A DNA stretch of 64,000 nt from Vibrio neonatus (GTDB lineage Bacteria > Pseudomonadota > Gammaproteobacteria > Enterobacterales > Vibrionaceae). The DNA lies in assembly GCF_024346975.1 (NCBI RefSeq), contig NZ_AP024886.1:186001-250000 (forward strand), given 5' to 3'. This document shows, in pieces, positions 26,277-36,254 of this stretch (positions within the stretch are counted from its first letter, which is position 1; each line of letters starts with the position of its first letter). The position numbers and the translations under genes are program-made. The notes under the pieces were generated by a model. The model was not told where the DNA came from. It was given only the letters and a program-made list of their open reading frames with translations, and made no database searches.

Positions 26277-26316
26277 TTGAGCGTTCGTTCAAGCTAATTA
26301 TTGAGTGATCGTTCAA
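26277..26316. promoter_or_regulatory. two TetR-type operators upstream of the CMD gene
   Basis: TTGAGCGTTCGTTCAA (26277-26292) and TTGAGTGATCGTTCAA (26301-26316), centres 24 bp apart on the same face. Both share TTGA......GTTCAA with the site at the TetR gene start. This implies one regulator for the TetR gene and the CMD gene. Confidence 0.6.
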
Positions 26317-26384
26317 TTATCTTAAGAGGTTTGCTCAGCGCATTGTTTTAAAAAGAGTTTTTAGAGTGGTCATCCAAAAAACAA

Positions 26385-26422
26385 AAGTAAAAAGAAAAGG
26401 CAAAGTCGTACGACTTTGCCTT
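26385..26422 (-). terminator. terminator after astA-astB
   Basis: Perfect 12-bp palindromic stem AAGGCAAAGTCG / CGACTTTGCCTT with a TA loop, followed on the minus strand by TTTCTTTTTAC. Confidence 0.8.
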
Positions 26423-26461
26423 ATATCACTACATCATTTCTTGCAGGGAATAAATAGACTC

Positions 26462-27817
26462 TCACTCACCGGTTTTTTGAAAATCATACACACTGCCAAG
26501 GTTGAGTATTTGGGTCAGTTCATCAAGAGCGGTTTGGCTTTCGTTCAGCAGCATAGGGTCGAGCAGATCCTGAGCGGTGATAGAGTCGCGATAATGACGC
26601 TCTACCCAGTGGTTTAATTGAGTGAAAAGATCGTCAGTCATCATAACTGATTGATTCATTGCACTGAGTTCTTTAGGTGACAAGACCACACGCAAACGTA
26701 GGCATGCGGGGCCACCGCCGTTTTGCATGCTCTGTTTTAGGTCGAAGCACAATAATTTATCTATGCCCGATTGGCTTGAGATCAAAGAGTGTAAGTAATC
26801 CGATACTTGCGGGTTTTGTTCGCATTCTCTTGGCACGACTAAAGCGGTTTTACCATTTGGCAGAGTGAGCAGCTGACTATTAAATAGGTAGCTGTTTACC
26901 GCGTTTTCTACCGACACGGCGGATTGCGGCACTTCAATAATATTGAGCGGCTTCCCCATTGCTTTATTTAGGTTTTGATAAACGCTGTCTTTGTTTAAAA
27001 ACGCCTTTTCATGGCAGAGCATGATATCGCGGTTACCAACGGCAATAACGTCGTTGTGAAATACGCCTGCATCAATCACATCAGGGTGTTGCTGGGCAAA
27101 GACTACTTTATCGTCGGCTAATGCGTGAGTGCGAGCAATAGCTGCGCTGGCTTCTAGAGTTTGTCTTGCCGGAAATTTTTTAGGTTTTGCTAGAGCGCGG
27201 TTAAAAGCACTTTCACCAAAAACAAAAAAACCAACCCCTTGTTCACCGTATTCGAGACAAAAACGGGTGTGGTTAGCCGCACCTTCATCACCAAAGTAAG
27301 GGCTTGCAGGCAGGGCGTCATGGTGAACAAAGTGGCTTGCATCATTAAACATGGCTTTTAAAATTCGCCCGGTTTGTGGATGCTCTATAGAGCGATGGAA
27401 TTTGTTGATCAAATTTGCCGGAGTGAAATGCAGCTTGCCATCAGCGGTATCGCTACTTGGTGATACGGTAGCGGCATTGGCTGTCCACATGCTTGAAGCA
27501 GAGCAACAGGCTGCTAATAGTGCCGGAGAATGCGCGGCGGCTTGTTTGAGAACAGAGCTTGTATCTCCCGTAAAACCGAGCTGGCGTAGTGCACCAATAT
27601 CGGGGCGAGCTAACGGAGCAATCACCCCTTGAGTCATGCCCAGATCATGTAGGGCTTTCATCTTTTTTAAGCCTTCTTTGGCGGCCAATTTAGGGCTAGA
27701 GGCTTTGGTTTTGTTGTTGTTTGAGGCAAGGTTGCCATCTGAAAGGCCGGCATAGTTGTGAGTAGGGCCGACAAGTCCATCAAAGTTGGCTTCAATGTAT
27801 TGAGTTGAGTGTTTCAT
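26462..27817 (-). CDS. astB: N-succinylarginine dihydrolase
   Basis: 451 aa from the ATG at 27817. The upstream ATG at 27823 touches the AAGGA ribosome site, whereas 27817 has correct spacing. AstB cleaves succinylarginine to succinylornithine, CO2 and two ammonia in the AST arginine-degradation pathway. Family sequences: [30 protein letters not shown]-like middle blocks ([19 protein letters not shown]), [14 protein letters not shown] and [16 protein letters not shown], which carries the catalytic Cys. It follows astA by 18 bp on the same strand. Confidence 0.94.
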   Translation of the reverse strand: MKHSTQYIEANFDGLVGPTHNYAGLSDGNLASNNNKTKASSPKLAAKEGLKKMKALHDLGMTQGVIAPLARPDIGALRQLGFTGDTSSVLKQAAAHSPALLAACCSASSMWTANAATVSPSSDTADGKLHFTPANLINKFHRSIEHPQTGRILKAMFNDASHFVHHDALPASPYFGDEGAANHTRFCLEYGEQGVGFFVFGESAFNRALAKPKKFPARQTLEASAAIARTHALADDKVVFAQQHPDVIDAGVFHNDVIAVGNRDIMLCHEKAFLNKDSVYQNLNKAMGKPLNIIEVPQSAVSVENAVNSYLFNSQLLTLPNGKTALVVPRECEQNPQVSDYLHSLISSQSGIDKLLCFDLKQSMQNGGGPACLRLRVVLSPKELSAMNQSVMMTDDLFTQLNHWVERHYRDSITAQDLLDPMLLNESQTALDELTQILNLGSVYDFQKTGE

Positions 27818-27835
27818 CTTCATTCCTTGATTGCG

Positions 27836-28873
27836 TTATTCTTGCTCTGACAAAGGGCCAAATAGAGGCACATACGTTACTGCGTCCCCTTCTTTTAATT
27901 GTAGAGTGTCGGCCAATTGTTCATCCATTAGCAGAGCATCATCTTCAATTTGTATCGCTTTGGTGGCTAAGGCTCGAAAGTGTTTAACCTGCCCATTACT
28001 GACTAAATAGGGCGTGTGTGAGTGGTTAATGTGCTGGGAGATTCGCACCTTTGCGGTTCGCTGTTCTTTGACGGCTCGAATGTCGGATAGTTGCGATTCC
28101 AACATGGGACCGGCATCAAAAATATCCACGTAATGATTAAAACGAAACCCTTCGGCTTCTAATAATTTTCTGGCAGGTAGCGTGTGCGGGTGAGTATGAC
28201 CAATGACCTCTTGCACGGTTTCGGGCAGTAAGTTGGCGTAAATCGGATTTTTCGGCATCAATTCTGCGATAAACACTTTGTCATGCATTGACAGTTTATC
28301 GGCGATAGCAAAGTCTAAATTGAAGAAGTGTCTACCTAACCCTTCCCAAAACGGTGAGTTACCTTCTTCGTCACTAAAGCCTCGCATTTCAGCTATAACC
28401 GTTGAATCAAAGCGATTGGCATTTTGTCCCATAAATAAGAAACGGCTTTTAGAAAGCAAGTGGCCGTTGAAGCCTTTTCTAGAATCGGGCAGAAGAAACA
28501 AAGTGCAAAGCTCGGTGCATCCAGTGTGAAAGTTACTCAAGCTGAGTGTTTGGATTTTATTGTATACATCCAGCTCTCTAGACGAGTGCACAGTAGTATC
28601 GAGATGGTAGCTATAAAAAGGGTCTTGCAGACCTATGCCTGCTTGTATCGCGCAGGTCCCTACTAGCTGTTTTTGCGCTAAATCTTCGGCAACAAACAAG
28701 TAGTAGCCGTCTGGTAATGGCGTGTCGCTATTAAAGGCGGCACAGCCCTGTTTGACCATTTCATCTAGACGCTTAGGATCGTCCTGCATAGAGGTAAATC
28801 CAGTACCGGTTTGTCTTGCTAATTTCGCCAATCCTTGACGATCATCAGCGGTAATAGGGCGTATTAACAGCAT
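27836..28873 (-). CDS. astA: arginine N-succinyltransferase
   Basis: 345 aa from the ATG at 28873 (MLLIRPITADDRQGLAKLAR aligns with the known family start); an in-frame ATG at 28894 would add seven residues. AstA transfers succinyl from succinyl-CoA to arginine, the first step of the AST pathway. Seen: GTGFTSMQDDPKRL, FLLPDSRKGFNGHLLSKSRFLFM and AEMRGFSDEEGNSPFWEGLGRHFF. It is paired only with astB; astC, astD and astE are not in the window. Confidence 0.94.
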   Translation of the reverse strand: MLLIRPITADDRQGLAKLARQTGTGFTSMQDDPKRLDEMVKQGCAAFNSDTPLPDGYYLFVAEDLAQKQLVGTCAIQAGIGLQDPFYSYHLDTTVHSSRELDVYNKIQTLSLSNFHTGCTELCTLFLLPDSRKGFNGHLLSKSRFLFMGQNANRFDSTVIAEMRGFSDEEGNSPFWEGLGRHFFNLDFAIADKLSMHDKVFIAELMPKNPIYANLLPETVQEVIGHTHPHTLPARKLLEAEGFRFNHYVDIFDAGPMLESQLSDIRAVKEQRTAKVRISQHINHSHTPYLVSNGQVKHFRALATKAIQIEDDALLMDEQLADTLQLKEGDAVTYVPLFGPLSEQE

Positions 28874-29260
28874 AAATAATGCATTCCTTGCCATTTAATT
28901 ATGCAGTCACAATACAGGCAAAGGCGGGGGGATCAAGCATGGGATATTCAATTGTTAGGTGAATTTATTGCATATATGCAATTTTTAGGTCTCTGATATT
29001 CGTTTTGTGTGACTGTGTATTCACTTCTTTAGTCAGTAACGTGGAATAACATTCCCCAGAGATGACTAATTATGAAAACAGGCTCATGATCGCCTTTGTT
29101 TTGTGACTTTTTATGAAGTGTGATCAATATCTAAGTTTAGTTGTTCATTTTCTTACGCTTTTTATTGTGGATTTTTTGCTTTCCGGCTTGCGAGTCTAGA
29201 GAAGCACCTATACTGATAAGTGTAAAATCAAATTCTCATTGAGTAACAAGAGGGCGATGG
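28874..29260. other. astA upstream region with a palindrome
   Basis: 387 bp between divergent astA and a GATase gene. The 14-bp palindrome TTGCATATATGCAA at 28968-28981 resembles an ArgR-type box, with ATTCA/TGAAT half-sites nearby; this would fit arginine control of astA but is only inference. Otherwise AT-rich with no RNA gene seen. Confidence 0.35.
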
Positions 29261-30001
29261 ATGAAGATAGGGATATTAGTATGTGGGCACCTTTCAGACT
29301 CACTTGCCGCCGTGCATGGGCAATATTCAGATATGATTGAGACTGCGTTTCAAGCCGTCGATAACGAGATGATATTTGAAGAATATGCAGCGTTTAATCA
29401 GCAACTTCCCAACTTAGATGAGTGTGATGGCTATATTGTCACTGGCAGTGTGTGCAACGCGTTTGATGATGCGCCGTGGATTGTCGATTTAATGAATTGG
29501 GTGAAGCGTTGTGAAGCTCGTCGTATTCCATTAGTGGGCATCTGTTTTGGTCACCAACTGATTGCTCGGGCGCTGGGTGGTACAGTTGGTCGCTCCGAAA
29601 AAGGCTGGGGATTAGGCAGTTATGAGGTCAATATCGTGGCGCAAAAACGTTGGATGAATTTTTCAATTGATCGATTGCGCATGCTAGTTAGTCATCAAGA
29701 CCAAGTGATTACTGTGCCCAAGGGGATGCGAGTCATCGCTTCTAGTGAATTTTGCCCTAACTTTATGCTCGCCAAAGACAACCATATTTTCACGATTCAG
29801 GGACACCCTGAATTTACCTTAGATTTTATGTCGCAATTTGTGGAGCAGCGCAAGCATCTTATTAGTGAAGAGCAGTATTTAGCGACATTTGAACAAGCCA
29901 AAGAGGTGCTTGATTCAGGCATTGTATTGCTCTGGATTGATTCATTTTTTGTGTTTAATACCGAGTCGATTCAAGACCCGAGCTTTGCTCAGTTAGTGTA
30001 A
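29261..30001 (+). CDS. class I glutamine amidotransferase-like protein
   Basis: 246 aa, single GATase1 domain without an attached synthase. Nucleophile Cys in the elbow GICFGHQLIA (about residue 96), His/Glu of the triad in GHPEF (about residue 187), plus DGYIVTGSVCNAF. It resembles the stand-alone GMP-synthase-like GATases (YbgJ/GuaA-like), whose substrates are often unknown. The start follows AAGAGGGCGATGG. Single gene, terminator after it. Confidence 0.82.
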   Translation: MKIGILVCGHLSDSLAAVHGQYSDMIETAFQAVDNEMIFEEYAAFNQQLPNLDECDGYIVTGSVCNAFDDAPWIVDLMNWVKRCEARRIPLVGICFGHQLIARALGGTVGRSEKGWGLGSYEVNIVAQKRWMNFSIDRLRMLVSHQDQVITVPKGMRVIASSEFCPNFMLAKDNHIFTIQGHPEFTLDFMSQFVEQRKHLISEEQYLATFEQAKEVLDSGIVLLWIDSFFVFNTESIQDPSFAQLV

Positions 30002-30021
30002 AGCGCTCTACAAATTAGTCA

Positions 30022-30060
30022 TAAAAAAGGTTAGAAGCACAGCTTCTAACCTTTTTATTT
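30022..30060. terminator. bidirectional terminator between GATase and ABC gene
   Basis: Perfect 15-bp stem AAAAAGGTTAGAAGC / GCTTCTAACCTTTTT with a three-base loop; A-run and T-run on both sides. Confidence 0.9.
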
Positions 30061-30090
30061 TTAAACGCTTTTTAGTTGCTAACAGATAGC

Positions 30091-31917
30091 CTATTGCGCG
30101 ATAAAGCCGCCAGTTTGATGCGCCCATAATTGAGCGTAAATGCCGTTACCTTCAATCAGTTCTTGGTGTGTACCTTGTTCCACCACATGCCCTTTATCTA
30201 GCACAATCAATCTGTCCATAGAGGCAATAGTGGATAGGCGATGGGCAATGGCAATCACGGTTTTACCTTGCATCAACTCATTTAAACTTTCTTGAATCGC
30301 TGCTTCCACTTCTGAATCCAGCGCGGAGGTGGCTTCATCTAATACCAAAATCGGTGCATCTTTTAGCAGTACCCGAGAAATGGCAATGCGCTGGCGTTGT
30401 CCACCCGATAGCTTAACGCCGCGCTCACCCACTTGTGCGTCATAGCCGACATTGCCAAACGGGTCGGTTAGAGTATCAATGAACTCATGCGCGTGCGCTT
30501 GTGTGGTCGCGGCAATAAGGGCTTCTTCACTGGCATCCGGGTTGCCGTACAAGATGTTGTCGCGAATAGAGCGGTGTAGCAGTGACGTATCTTGTGTCAC
30601 CATGCCAATCTTGCTGCGCAATGAATCTTGGGTAATGGAGGCGATATCTTGGTTATCAATACTGATTTTGCCGCCTTCCACATCGTGAAAGCGCAGTAGC
30701 AAGTTCACCAGCGTCGATTTACCGGCGCCAGAGCGTCCCACTAAACCGACTTTTTCACCCGGTTTAATATTGAGGCTTAGGTTGCTAATAACCCCTTTAT
30801 TTTCGCCATAGTGAAAGCTCACATCATCAAACTGTATGCCGCCGTGTTCAACTTTGATGGGTTTAGCATCTGGCTTATCTTGAATATCAATCGGCTTGGA
30901 GAGGGTTGCCATACCATCTACCGTTGTACCCATATTTTCAAATAGCGCACCCACTTCCCACATGATCCACATCGACATGCCGTTTAAACGCAGCGCTAAA
31001 CTGATGGCGATGGCGATAGCACCCACGCTAATCGCACTTTCGGTCCATAGGTAGATAGAAATCGCGGCAATGGCAAACACCAGAATGTAATTGACCACTT
31101 CCACCATCACATTAAAGCCAGTCACTAGGCGCATTTGACGGTAAACGGTATCAAGGAAACCTTCCATACCTTCTTCAGCGTATTCGGTTTCTCGTTTGCT
31201 GTGCGAAAACAGCTTTACAGTGGCAATGTTGGTGTAGCTATCAACGATGCGTCCGGTCATGGTTGAGCGGGCATTGGCTTGCTCTGAGGAGACCTTTTTC
31301 AGGCGTGGCACAAAGTAGCACTGAATGCCGATATAGGCGAACAGCCACAACAACATAGGCAGCATTAAACGGTAGTCCGCTTGGGCTAGCAACACGATGA
31401 TTGAGGTGAAGTACACGCAAACATACACAAACACATCTAGCGACTTCATCACGGTTTCACGTACCGACAGAGAGGTCTGCATCACCTTAGTCGCTATTCG
31501 GCCAGCAAAATCATCTTGATAGAAGGATAAGCTTTGCTTTAATAGGTAGCGGTGCGCCATCCAGCGAATCGACATTGGGTAGTTTCCTAACAATGTTTGA
31601 TGCTGAATCAGCGAATGTAAAATCACCAGAATTGGCATGACAATGAGCACAAGAACGCCATAGATAATCAGCGTATTGGCGTTGTCTTGCATGAAAGTTT
31701 CAGGGCTACTTGAACCGAGCCAGTCAACCAGTTTACCCATCATGCCAAACAGAGAAACCTCTACAATCGCCACTATGGTACTTAAAAGCGCCATTAGTAG
31801 CAGAGGTTTCTCAAAACCTTTGGTGTAGTACCGACAAAAAGCGAACACAGTGTTGGGCGGTTGTTCGGGCTCTTGTTTAGGGAAGGCTTTAGTGAATCCT
31901 TCAAATAGTTTATACAT
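30091..31917 (-). CDS. ABC exporter, MsbA/MdlB-like
   Basis: 608-aa half-transporter: six-helix transmembrane domain (about residues 35-320) then ATPase domain. Walker A GRSGAGKST, Q-loop region GMVTQDTSLL, signature LSGGQRQR, Walker B ILVLDEATSALD and H-loop AIAHRLSTI are all intact. It would function as a homodimer or with another half. Substrate (lipid, peptide or drug) cannot be read from sequence. Single gene with its own terminator. Confidence 0.9.
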   Translation of the reverse strand: MYKLFEGFTKAFPKQEPEQPPNTVFAFCRYYTKGFEKPLLLMALLSTIVAIVEVSLFGMMGKLVDWLGSSSPETFMQDNANTLIIYGVLVLIVMPILVILHSLIQHQTLLGNYPMSIRWMAHRYLLKQSLSFYQDDFAGRIATKVMQTSLSVRETVMKSLDVFVYVCVYFTSIIVLLAQADYRLMLPMLLWLFAYIGIQCYFVPRLKKVSSEQANARSTMTGRIVDSYTNIATVKLFSHSKRETEYAEEGMEGFLDTVYRQMRLVTGFNVMVEVVNYILVFAIAAISIYLWTESAISVGAIAIAISLALRLNGMSMWIMWEVGALFENMGTTVDGMATLSKPIDIQDKPDAKPIKVEHGGIQFDDVSFHYGENKGVISNLSLNIKPGEKVGLVGRSGAGKSTLVNLLLRFHDVEGGKISIDNQDIASITQDSLRSKIGMVTQDTSLLHRSIRDNILYGNPDASEEALIAATTQAHAHEFIDTLTDPFGNVGYDAQVGERGVKLSGGQRQRIAISRVLLKDAPILVLDEATSALDSEVEAAIQESLNELMQGKTVIAIAHRLSTIASMDRLIVLDKGHVVEQGTHQELIEGNGIYAQLWAHQTGGFIAQ

Positions 31918-31959
31918 GTATTGATCCTAAAATGTCGCCTTGCGAAGAGAAAGTGAGTA

Positions 31960-32024
31960 ATAGCAATCACACTAAATCAGAGATCAGAAATAGCACATGA
32001 CCCGTTATTTAGTACGATTGGCAT
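31960..32024 (+). repeat. deleted ATACCAATC repeat, with a degenerate relative next to it
   Basis: 65-bp remnant: left end ATAGCAATCACACTAA, right end ATTTAGTACGATTGGCAT; about 100 interior bases are missing. Downstream, 32034-32094 looks like a degenerate copy of the variant seen at 14410. Confidence 0.65.
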
Positions 32025-32140
32025 AACTGCAAGGGCTTGATAGCTTGTTCCTGCGCTATTGCTGGACGCTAAATTACAGTGATTATTGTTATTAGCACCT
32101 TGTGAGATATAAGAAATATCGCACAAGATGCATCATTAGA

Positions 32141-34021
32141 CTAGATGGTGACGTTCATGATGGTAAGGTTTTTACCTTTTTTCTTACTGCGGTCGGTGGC
32201 TTGTAGCGATGCGGCAAGGGTTTTATCGACAGAGTCTTGTAGCTGAGAGATACCAATACTTACCGTAAAGTGGATATCGGTTCTATCAAACTTAAAGCGA
32301 TGCGTTTGGATAGCATCTCGTAAATCATCGGCCAGTGCGTAAGCCATCTGCTGATCATCAGCATGATACAGAACGCAGAACTCATCGCCGCTCACCCTTG
32401 CAGTAGACAAGGTGGAAGCGATTGGGAAATGCGAGTTCATTATATCGGTCATTTCTAAAATAAGCTGATCACCACAGGTATAGCCATATTGGTAATTAAT
32501 GACTTTTAGATCATCCACATCCATGGTCAGTAAGTAGACATCTTTATGATCTTTATAGCGGTTGATTTTATTACGCAAAGTAAACAAGTTATCTTGGTTT
32601 GTTGCACTATCACGCAGTGATAATTGACGATGGAACAACACATTGCTTAGCGCTGTTTCAATATAGGTTTGCAACAACTTCATTAAACTGTTGTAAGTAC
32701 GGGTGCGACTTTCGACAAAAATAACCCCAAATAATCCATTGTATCCTTGCAAAGGCAGGCGATAGAAAGGTTTGTCAATTTGAACTTGATTAGCAAGTAG
32801 GTCATCTTTGATGTGTCGAATATAGGTGACATCACTGCTAAGCAGGTTTAGTGCGTAGTCTTTATCAACGCTGATCGCGTGTTCTTCACCAGAATAGCCA
32901 ATGCTATAAAAGGTATGACTGTCATGATTGTACAAGCACAGCTGGATTCGATTGTGTGAGCAAAATCTTGAAAGCAATACGTTTACTTGGTTTCTAAACT
33001 CAAATAAATCCGTCGATCTTGCCAGTTTGGTAAGCTCTACTTGCAGCTCTTTGTTGATAAAATTAAATACAAACACCACTAAAAGCAGTGTCGCGGCAAG
33101 CACCACAACTAATAACAGTGAATAGCTATGAGAAAACAGTGTCGAACGTGATGTTGACGAAAAATAGATCCAATTTAAGCTGTTTCTCGCATTATAAACC
33201 GCCAGTTTAGGATCATTTTTAAAGAAGTAAGTCACCTCACCGGATGGATGACTGTTAACAATATTGTCTTTAGTGTCAAACTTGTATGTTGGCTTATCGG
33301 CAAAGTAATAGCTAACCGGAGCGCTGCGATCATCTTGGATTACCTTTCCTGCTACCGCATAACGATATACGCTGGCACTTTTGCCGATACGATCAGGGTT
33401 TGGGTGCAAAATGATTTGTCCTGTCGTGCGATCCACCACGAATACGTTGCCGCTACTCATGGTCTGTAAGTCAATTAAAGTTTGGCTCATGTACCAAAGA
33501 TCGAACTCGATAACGTATTGTTCTACACGCTTAGGGTGCTTTTCGCGCACAGCCACCACCCAGCGTTTATTTCGGCTTTGATACAGATTAGAGACTTGAT
33601 AGTTGTTGTGCATGAAGTTCATGTCAGTCCAAGTCAACGCAGTGAGATCAATCGGTGCTGGATGACTGCTATTATGCTTGGCGACATCGATATCTGTTTC
33701 AGAGAGTGCGGTATGGTTTTTGTGGTTGTACCGAAGAATATCGTTATAGTTTTCAGTGCTATAGATAAGTTCAATTGCCAGTTGGTTCGCTTCGTTGGCG
33801 TCTTTTATTGAGAGTGTTTTATTTAAGGATGCAATGCTACTAAGGCTAGTATCTAATTGTCCTTGGATGAGTTTTGTCGCAGTCCGCAAATTGGCATGGG
33901 ACTGAGTAATAATTTCGTTTTCAACTTTGTGGTAATGTTGATAAGCCACGTAAATTAGGATTGCAACGAGTCCAATTACGTAGGGACGCAAAAGACGGAT
34001 AATTGTTCTTGGTAAAGCCAT
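32141..34021 (-). CDS. membrane GGDEF protein with periplasmic sensor
   Basis: 626 aa. TM1 at about 10-28, a long periplasmic region of dCACHE-like appearance (MSSGNVFVVDRTTGQIILHPNPDR), TM2 near residue 305 (LLLVVVLAATLLLVVFVFNF), a GAF-like linker region and a C-terminal GGDEF domain. The active site reads RVSGDEF rather than GGDEF; variants with S or A at the first position are active in some characterised enzymes, so cyclase activity is likely but not certain. MDVDDLKVINYQYGY precedes it. Not in an operon. Confidence 0.87.
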   Translation of the reverse strand: MALPRTIIRLLRPYVIGLVAILIYVAYQHYHKVENEIITQSHANLRTATKLIQGQLDTSLSSIASLNKTLSIKDANEANQLAIELIYSTENYNDILRYNHKNHTALSETDIDVAKHNSSHPAPIDLTALTWTDMNFMHNNYQVSNLYQSRNKRWVVAVREKHPKRVEQYVIEFDLWYMSQTLIDLQTMSSGNVFVVDRTTGQIILHPNPDRIGKSASVYRYAVAGKVIQDDRSAPVSYYFADKPTYKFDTKDNIVNSHPSGEVTYFFKNDPKLAVYNARNSLNWIYFSSTSRSTLFSHSYSLLLVVVLAATLLLVVFVFNFINKELQVELTKLARSTDLFEFRNQVNVLLSRFCSHNRIQLCLYNHDSHTFYSIGYSGEEHAISVDKDYALNLLSSDVTYIRHIKDDLLANQVQIDKPFYRLPLQGYNGLFGVIFVESRTRTYNSLMKLLQTYIETALSNVLFHRQLSLRDSATNQDNLFTLRNKINRYKDHKDVYLLTMDVDDLKVINYQYGYTCGDQLILEMTDIMNSHFPIASTLSTARVSGDEFCVLYHADDQQMAYALADDLRDAIQTHRFKFDRTDIHFTVSIGISQLQDSVDKTLAASLQATDRSKKKGKNLTIMNVTI

Positions 34022-34208
34022 ATATTTTGTTGTCTATTGTGTTCGACGCTTAACGTCAAAATATGAACCGGTTGTTTTTTGTCCAACGTGCAACGACTGG
34101 CAATAATATAGAGTTTTAATAGCTGATCAAGCTCTGTTTATTCCGATTGGCGCAAAATGATATTTACAATATCTAGAGTGCAATTGTATGCCATTTTGCC
34201 TGCTTCTC

Positions 34209-34243
34209 AACAATGATCTCAGCATTCCACTGAGATCATTGTT
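34209..34243. other. hairpin downstream of glgX
   Basis: Perfect 14-bp stem AACAATGATCTCAG / CTGAGATCATTGTT with a 7-base loop, 11 bp after the glgX stop. It lacks a T-run, so it may be a stability or weak termination element. Confidence 0.5.
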
Positions 34244-34253
34244 CGCTATTTTG

Positions 34254-36254
34254 TTAGGCTTCTAAAACTTGCTGTTTTACCGGCAAGATTTTAGCCGGCC
34301 CTTGCGCTTTTAAGATCACCATGGATTGAGGTTGCAATAGCATATCTCTATTAATATTCCCTTTCCCAACTTCCGCTTCGGCAGTATCACAAATGAGAGC
34401 CCAACGTTCGATGTCCCCTTCAGGCACTCTAAATCGAGCAGGCGTTTGTGATTGGTTTATATAGTAAAGCAACTCAGCCCCATCAGTGCCAATCCCGAGT
34501 TTTAAGGAAACCGCATTCAGCTGGTTCCAATCATTCATTTCCATTAAGTTGCCATCAGGGCGATGCCAACTGACTCGGTTGTCATTACGAGTTTCGCCAC
34601 TAAATGCTTCAATAAAAGGAATCATATGTTCGCGGCGGGCGGCAACCATTTCAGATAACCATTTTTTGAAAGCTTGTTGATGCTCTCCCAAATCCCAATT
34701 TAACCAACTGATGGCGTTATCTTGGCAGTAGGCATTGTTGTTGCCTTTTTGCGTGTGAGAAACCACATCCGCTGTCAATATATGCGGGATGCTAAATGAG
34801 AACAGTAAGCTACTCATAAAGTTACGTTTACGCTTTTCTCTTAGTAATAGGGTTTCAGGGCATTGAGTTTCCCCTTCGATTCCTAAGTTATCTGAGCGAT
34901 TATCACCGTGACCATCGTGGTTATTCTCACCATTTTCTTCATTGTGCTTGAGCTGATAGGAAACCAAGTCTTGAATGGTAAAGCCGTCGTGATAAGTGAT
35001 GTAGTTGACGGTCATTTTATGGGGCCAGCGGCTGGCGCTGTAGATGTCTCTTGAGCCCATCATGCGAGTAGCAAACTCTTTTAAAAACCCTTGGTCGCCA
35101 CGCCAAAAACTGCGCGTAATATCGCGGAATTTGTCGTTACATTCATTCCAACCATCAGGGAAATTACCCACTTGATAACCATTTGGACCAATATCCCAAG
35201 GTTCAGCAATCAGTTTGGTTTCTTTTAGTACTGGGTCTTGCGCGACTGCTTTGAAAAACGCTGCTTCACGATTAAAGTTATCGCCATTGCGTCCCAGTGT
35301 GGCCGCCAGATCAAAGCGAAAACCGTCGACTTTAAATTCTTGTACCCAGTAACGAAGTGTATCCATTACTAGTGTTAAAGCAGGCTGATAGTTCAAGTCG
35401 ACCGTGTTACCACAACCGGTGAAGTTGGCGTAGTGACAGCCGTGTTTTAAGTAGTATTGATTATCGAGCAGTTTTAGATTGAATACTGGGCCACCATCAC
35501 CGCTTTCTGCGGTATGGTTGTAAACCACATCTAAAATCACCTCAATGCCATTTTTATGTAGCTCTCGGATAGTGGTCTTTAACTCATGTACGGCATCGAT
35601 TTCGGCATATCTTGGATCTGGCGCCATAAACACATATGGGTTGTAGCCCCAGTAATTAACCTTATCCATATTCAGCAAATGCGGTTCGTGCATACAGGCC
35701 GCAACAGGCAGTAGCTGTAAGCAATTGATGTTTTGCTCTTTATAAAAGCTCAGCATCTCGTCGCTGACTAAGCCAAGGTATTTACCTTGGTGCTGCATTG
35801 GAACGTTTTTATTGAGCTTGGTTAAACCTTTGGTATGCGTTTCAAACAGTACGATTTCAGAGCGAGTGAGACGAGGATGCTCCGATTGTTGCCAATCAAA
35901 CTCAGAAGAGGTGACAACGGATTTTGCCATAGACCAGCTTTTGTCATTTGAAAACGGTGCTTGGTAAGTCAGAGGCTTGCTTATTGCTTTGGCATACGGG
36001 TCTGAGAGAAGGATTTTTTCATCATTTTGGTCATTGACGATAAAGCCGTATTCTTGGCCGTGTGTGACACCTTCTATATATATGTGTTTTATGCCCGCAT
36101 AGCTATTGGTGATAGGGTAGGTTTCATATTCTCCATTCGTGTTAAAAAGAGCCAAAGAGATCTCTTTACAGCTTGGGGCATGAATAGAAAAGTTACATCC
36201 ACATTTATCTAACTCGGCACCCAGCGGATAAGGGCGTGATTGATTACTACTCAT
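34254..36254 (-). CDS. glgX: glycogen debranching enzyme (isoamylase type)
   Basis: 666 aa. N-terminal CBM48 domain (GAELDKCGCNFSIHAPSCKEISLALF) then the GH13 catalytic barrel with the four regions: VILDVVYNHTAESG, DGFRFDLAATLGR (nucleophile Asp), KLIAEPWDIG (acid/base Glu) and NYITYHDGFTIQDLVSY. GlgX hydrolyses alpha-1,6 branches of limit dextrin. It is slightly shorter than E. coli GlgX but complete. It lies next to lamB in divergent orientation, within a maltodextrin/glycogen area. Confidence 0.92.
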   Translation of the reverse strand: MSSNQSRPYPLGAELDKCGCNFSIHAPSCKEISLALFNTNGEYETYPITNSYAGIKHIYIEGVTHGQEYGFIVNDQNDEKILLSDPYAKAISKPLTYQAPFSNDKSWSMAKSVVTSSEFDWQQSEHPRLTRSEIVLFETHTKGLTKLNKNVPMQHQGKYLGLVSDEMLSFYKEQNINCLQLLPVAACMHEPHLLNMDKVNYWGYNPYVFMAPDPRYAEIDAVHELKTTIRELHKNGIEVILDVVYNHTAESGDGGPVFNLKLLDNQYYLKHGCHYANFTGCGNTVDLNYQPALTLVMDTLRYWVQEFKVDGFRFDLAATLGRNGDNFNREAAFFKAVAQDPVLKETKLIAEPWDIGPNGYQVGNFPDGWNECNDKFRDITRSFWRGDQGFLKEFATRMMGSRDIYSASRWPHKMTVNYITYHDGFTIQDLVSYQLKHNEENGENNHDGHGDNRSDNLGIEGETQCPETLLLREKRKRNFMSSLLFSFSIPHILTADVVSHTQKGNNNAYCQDNAISWLNWDLGEHQQAFKKWLSEMVAARREHMIPFIEAFSGETRNDNRVSWHRPDGNLMEMNDWNQLNAVSLKLGIGTDGAELLYYINQSQTPARFRVPEGDIERWALICDTAEAEVGKGNINRDMLLQPQSMVILKAQGPAKILPVKQQVLEA

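Noticed and set aside
34209..34243. Rho-independent terminator for glgX
   Set aside because: The stem is excellent but no U-run follows on the glgX strand, so it is listed only as a hairpin.
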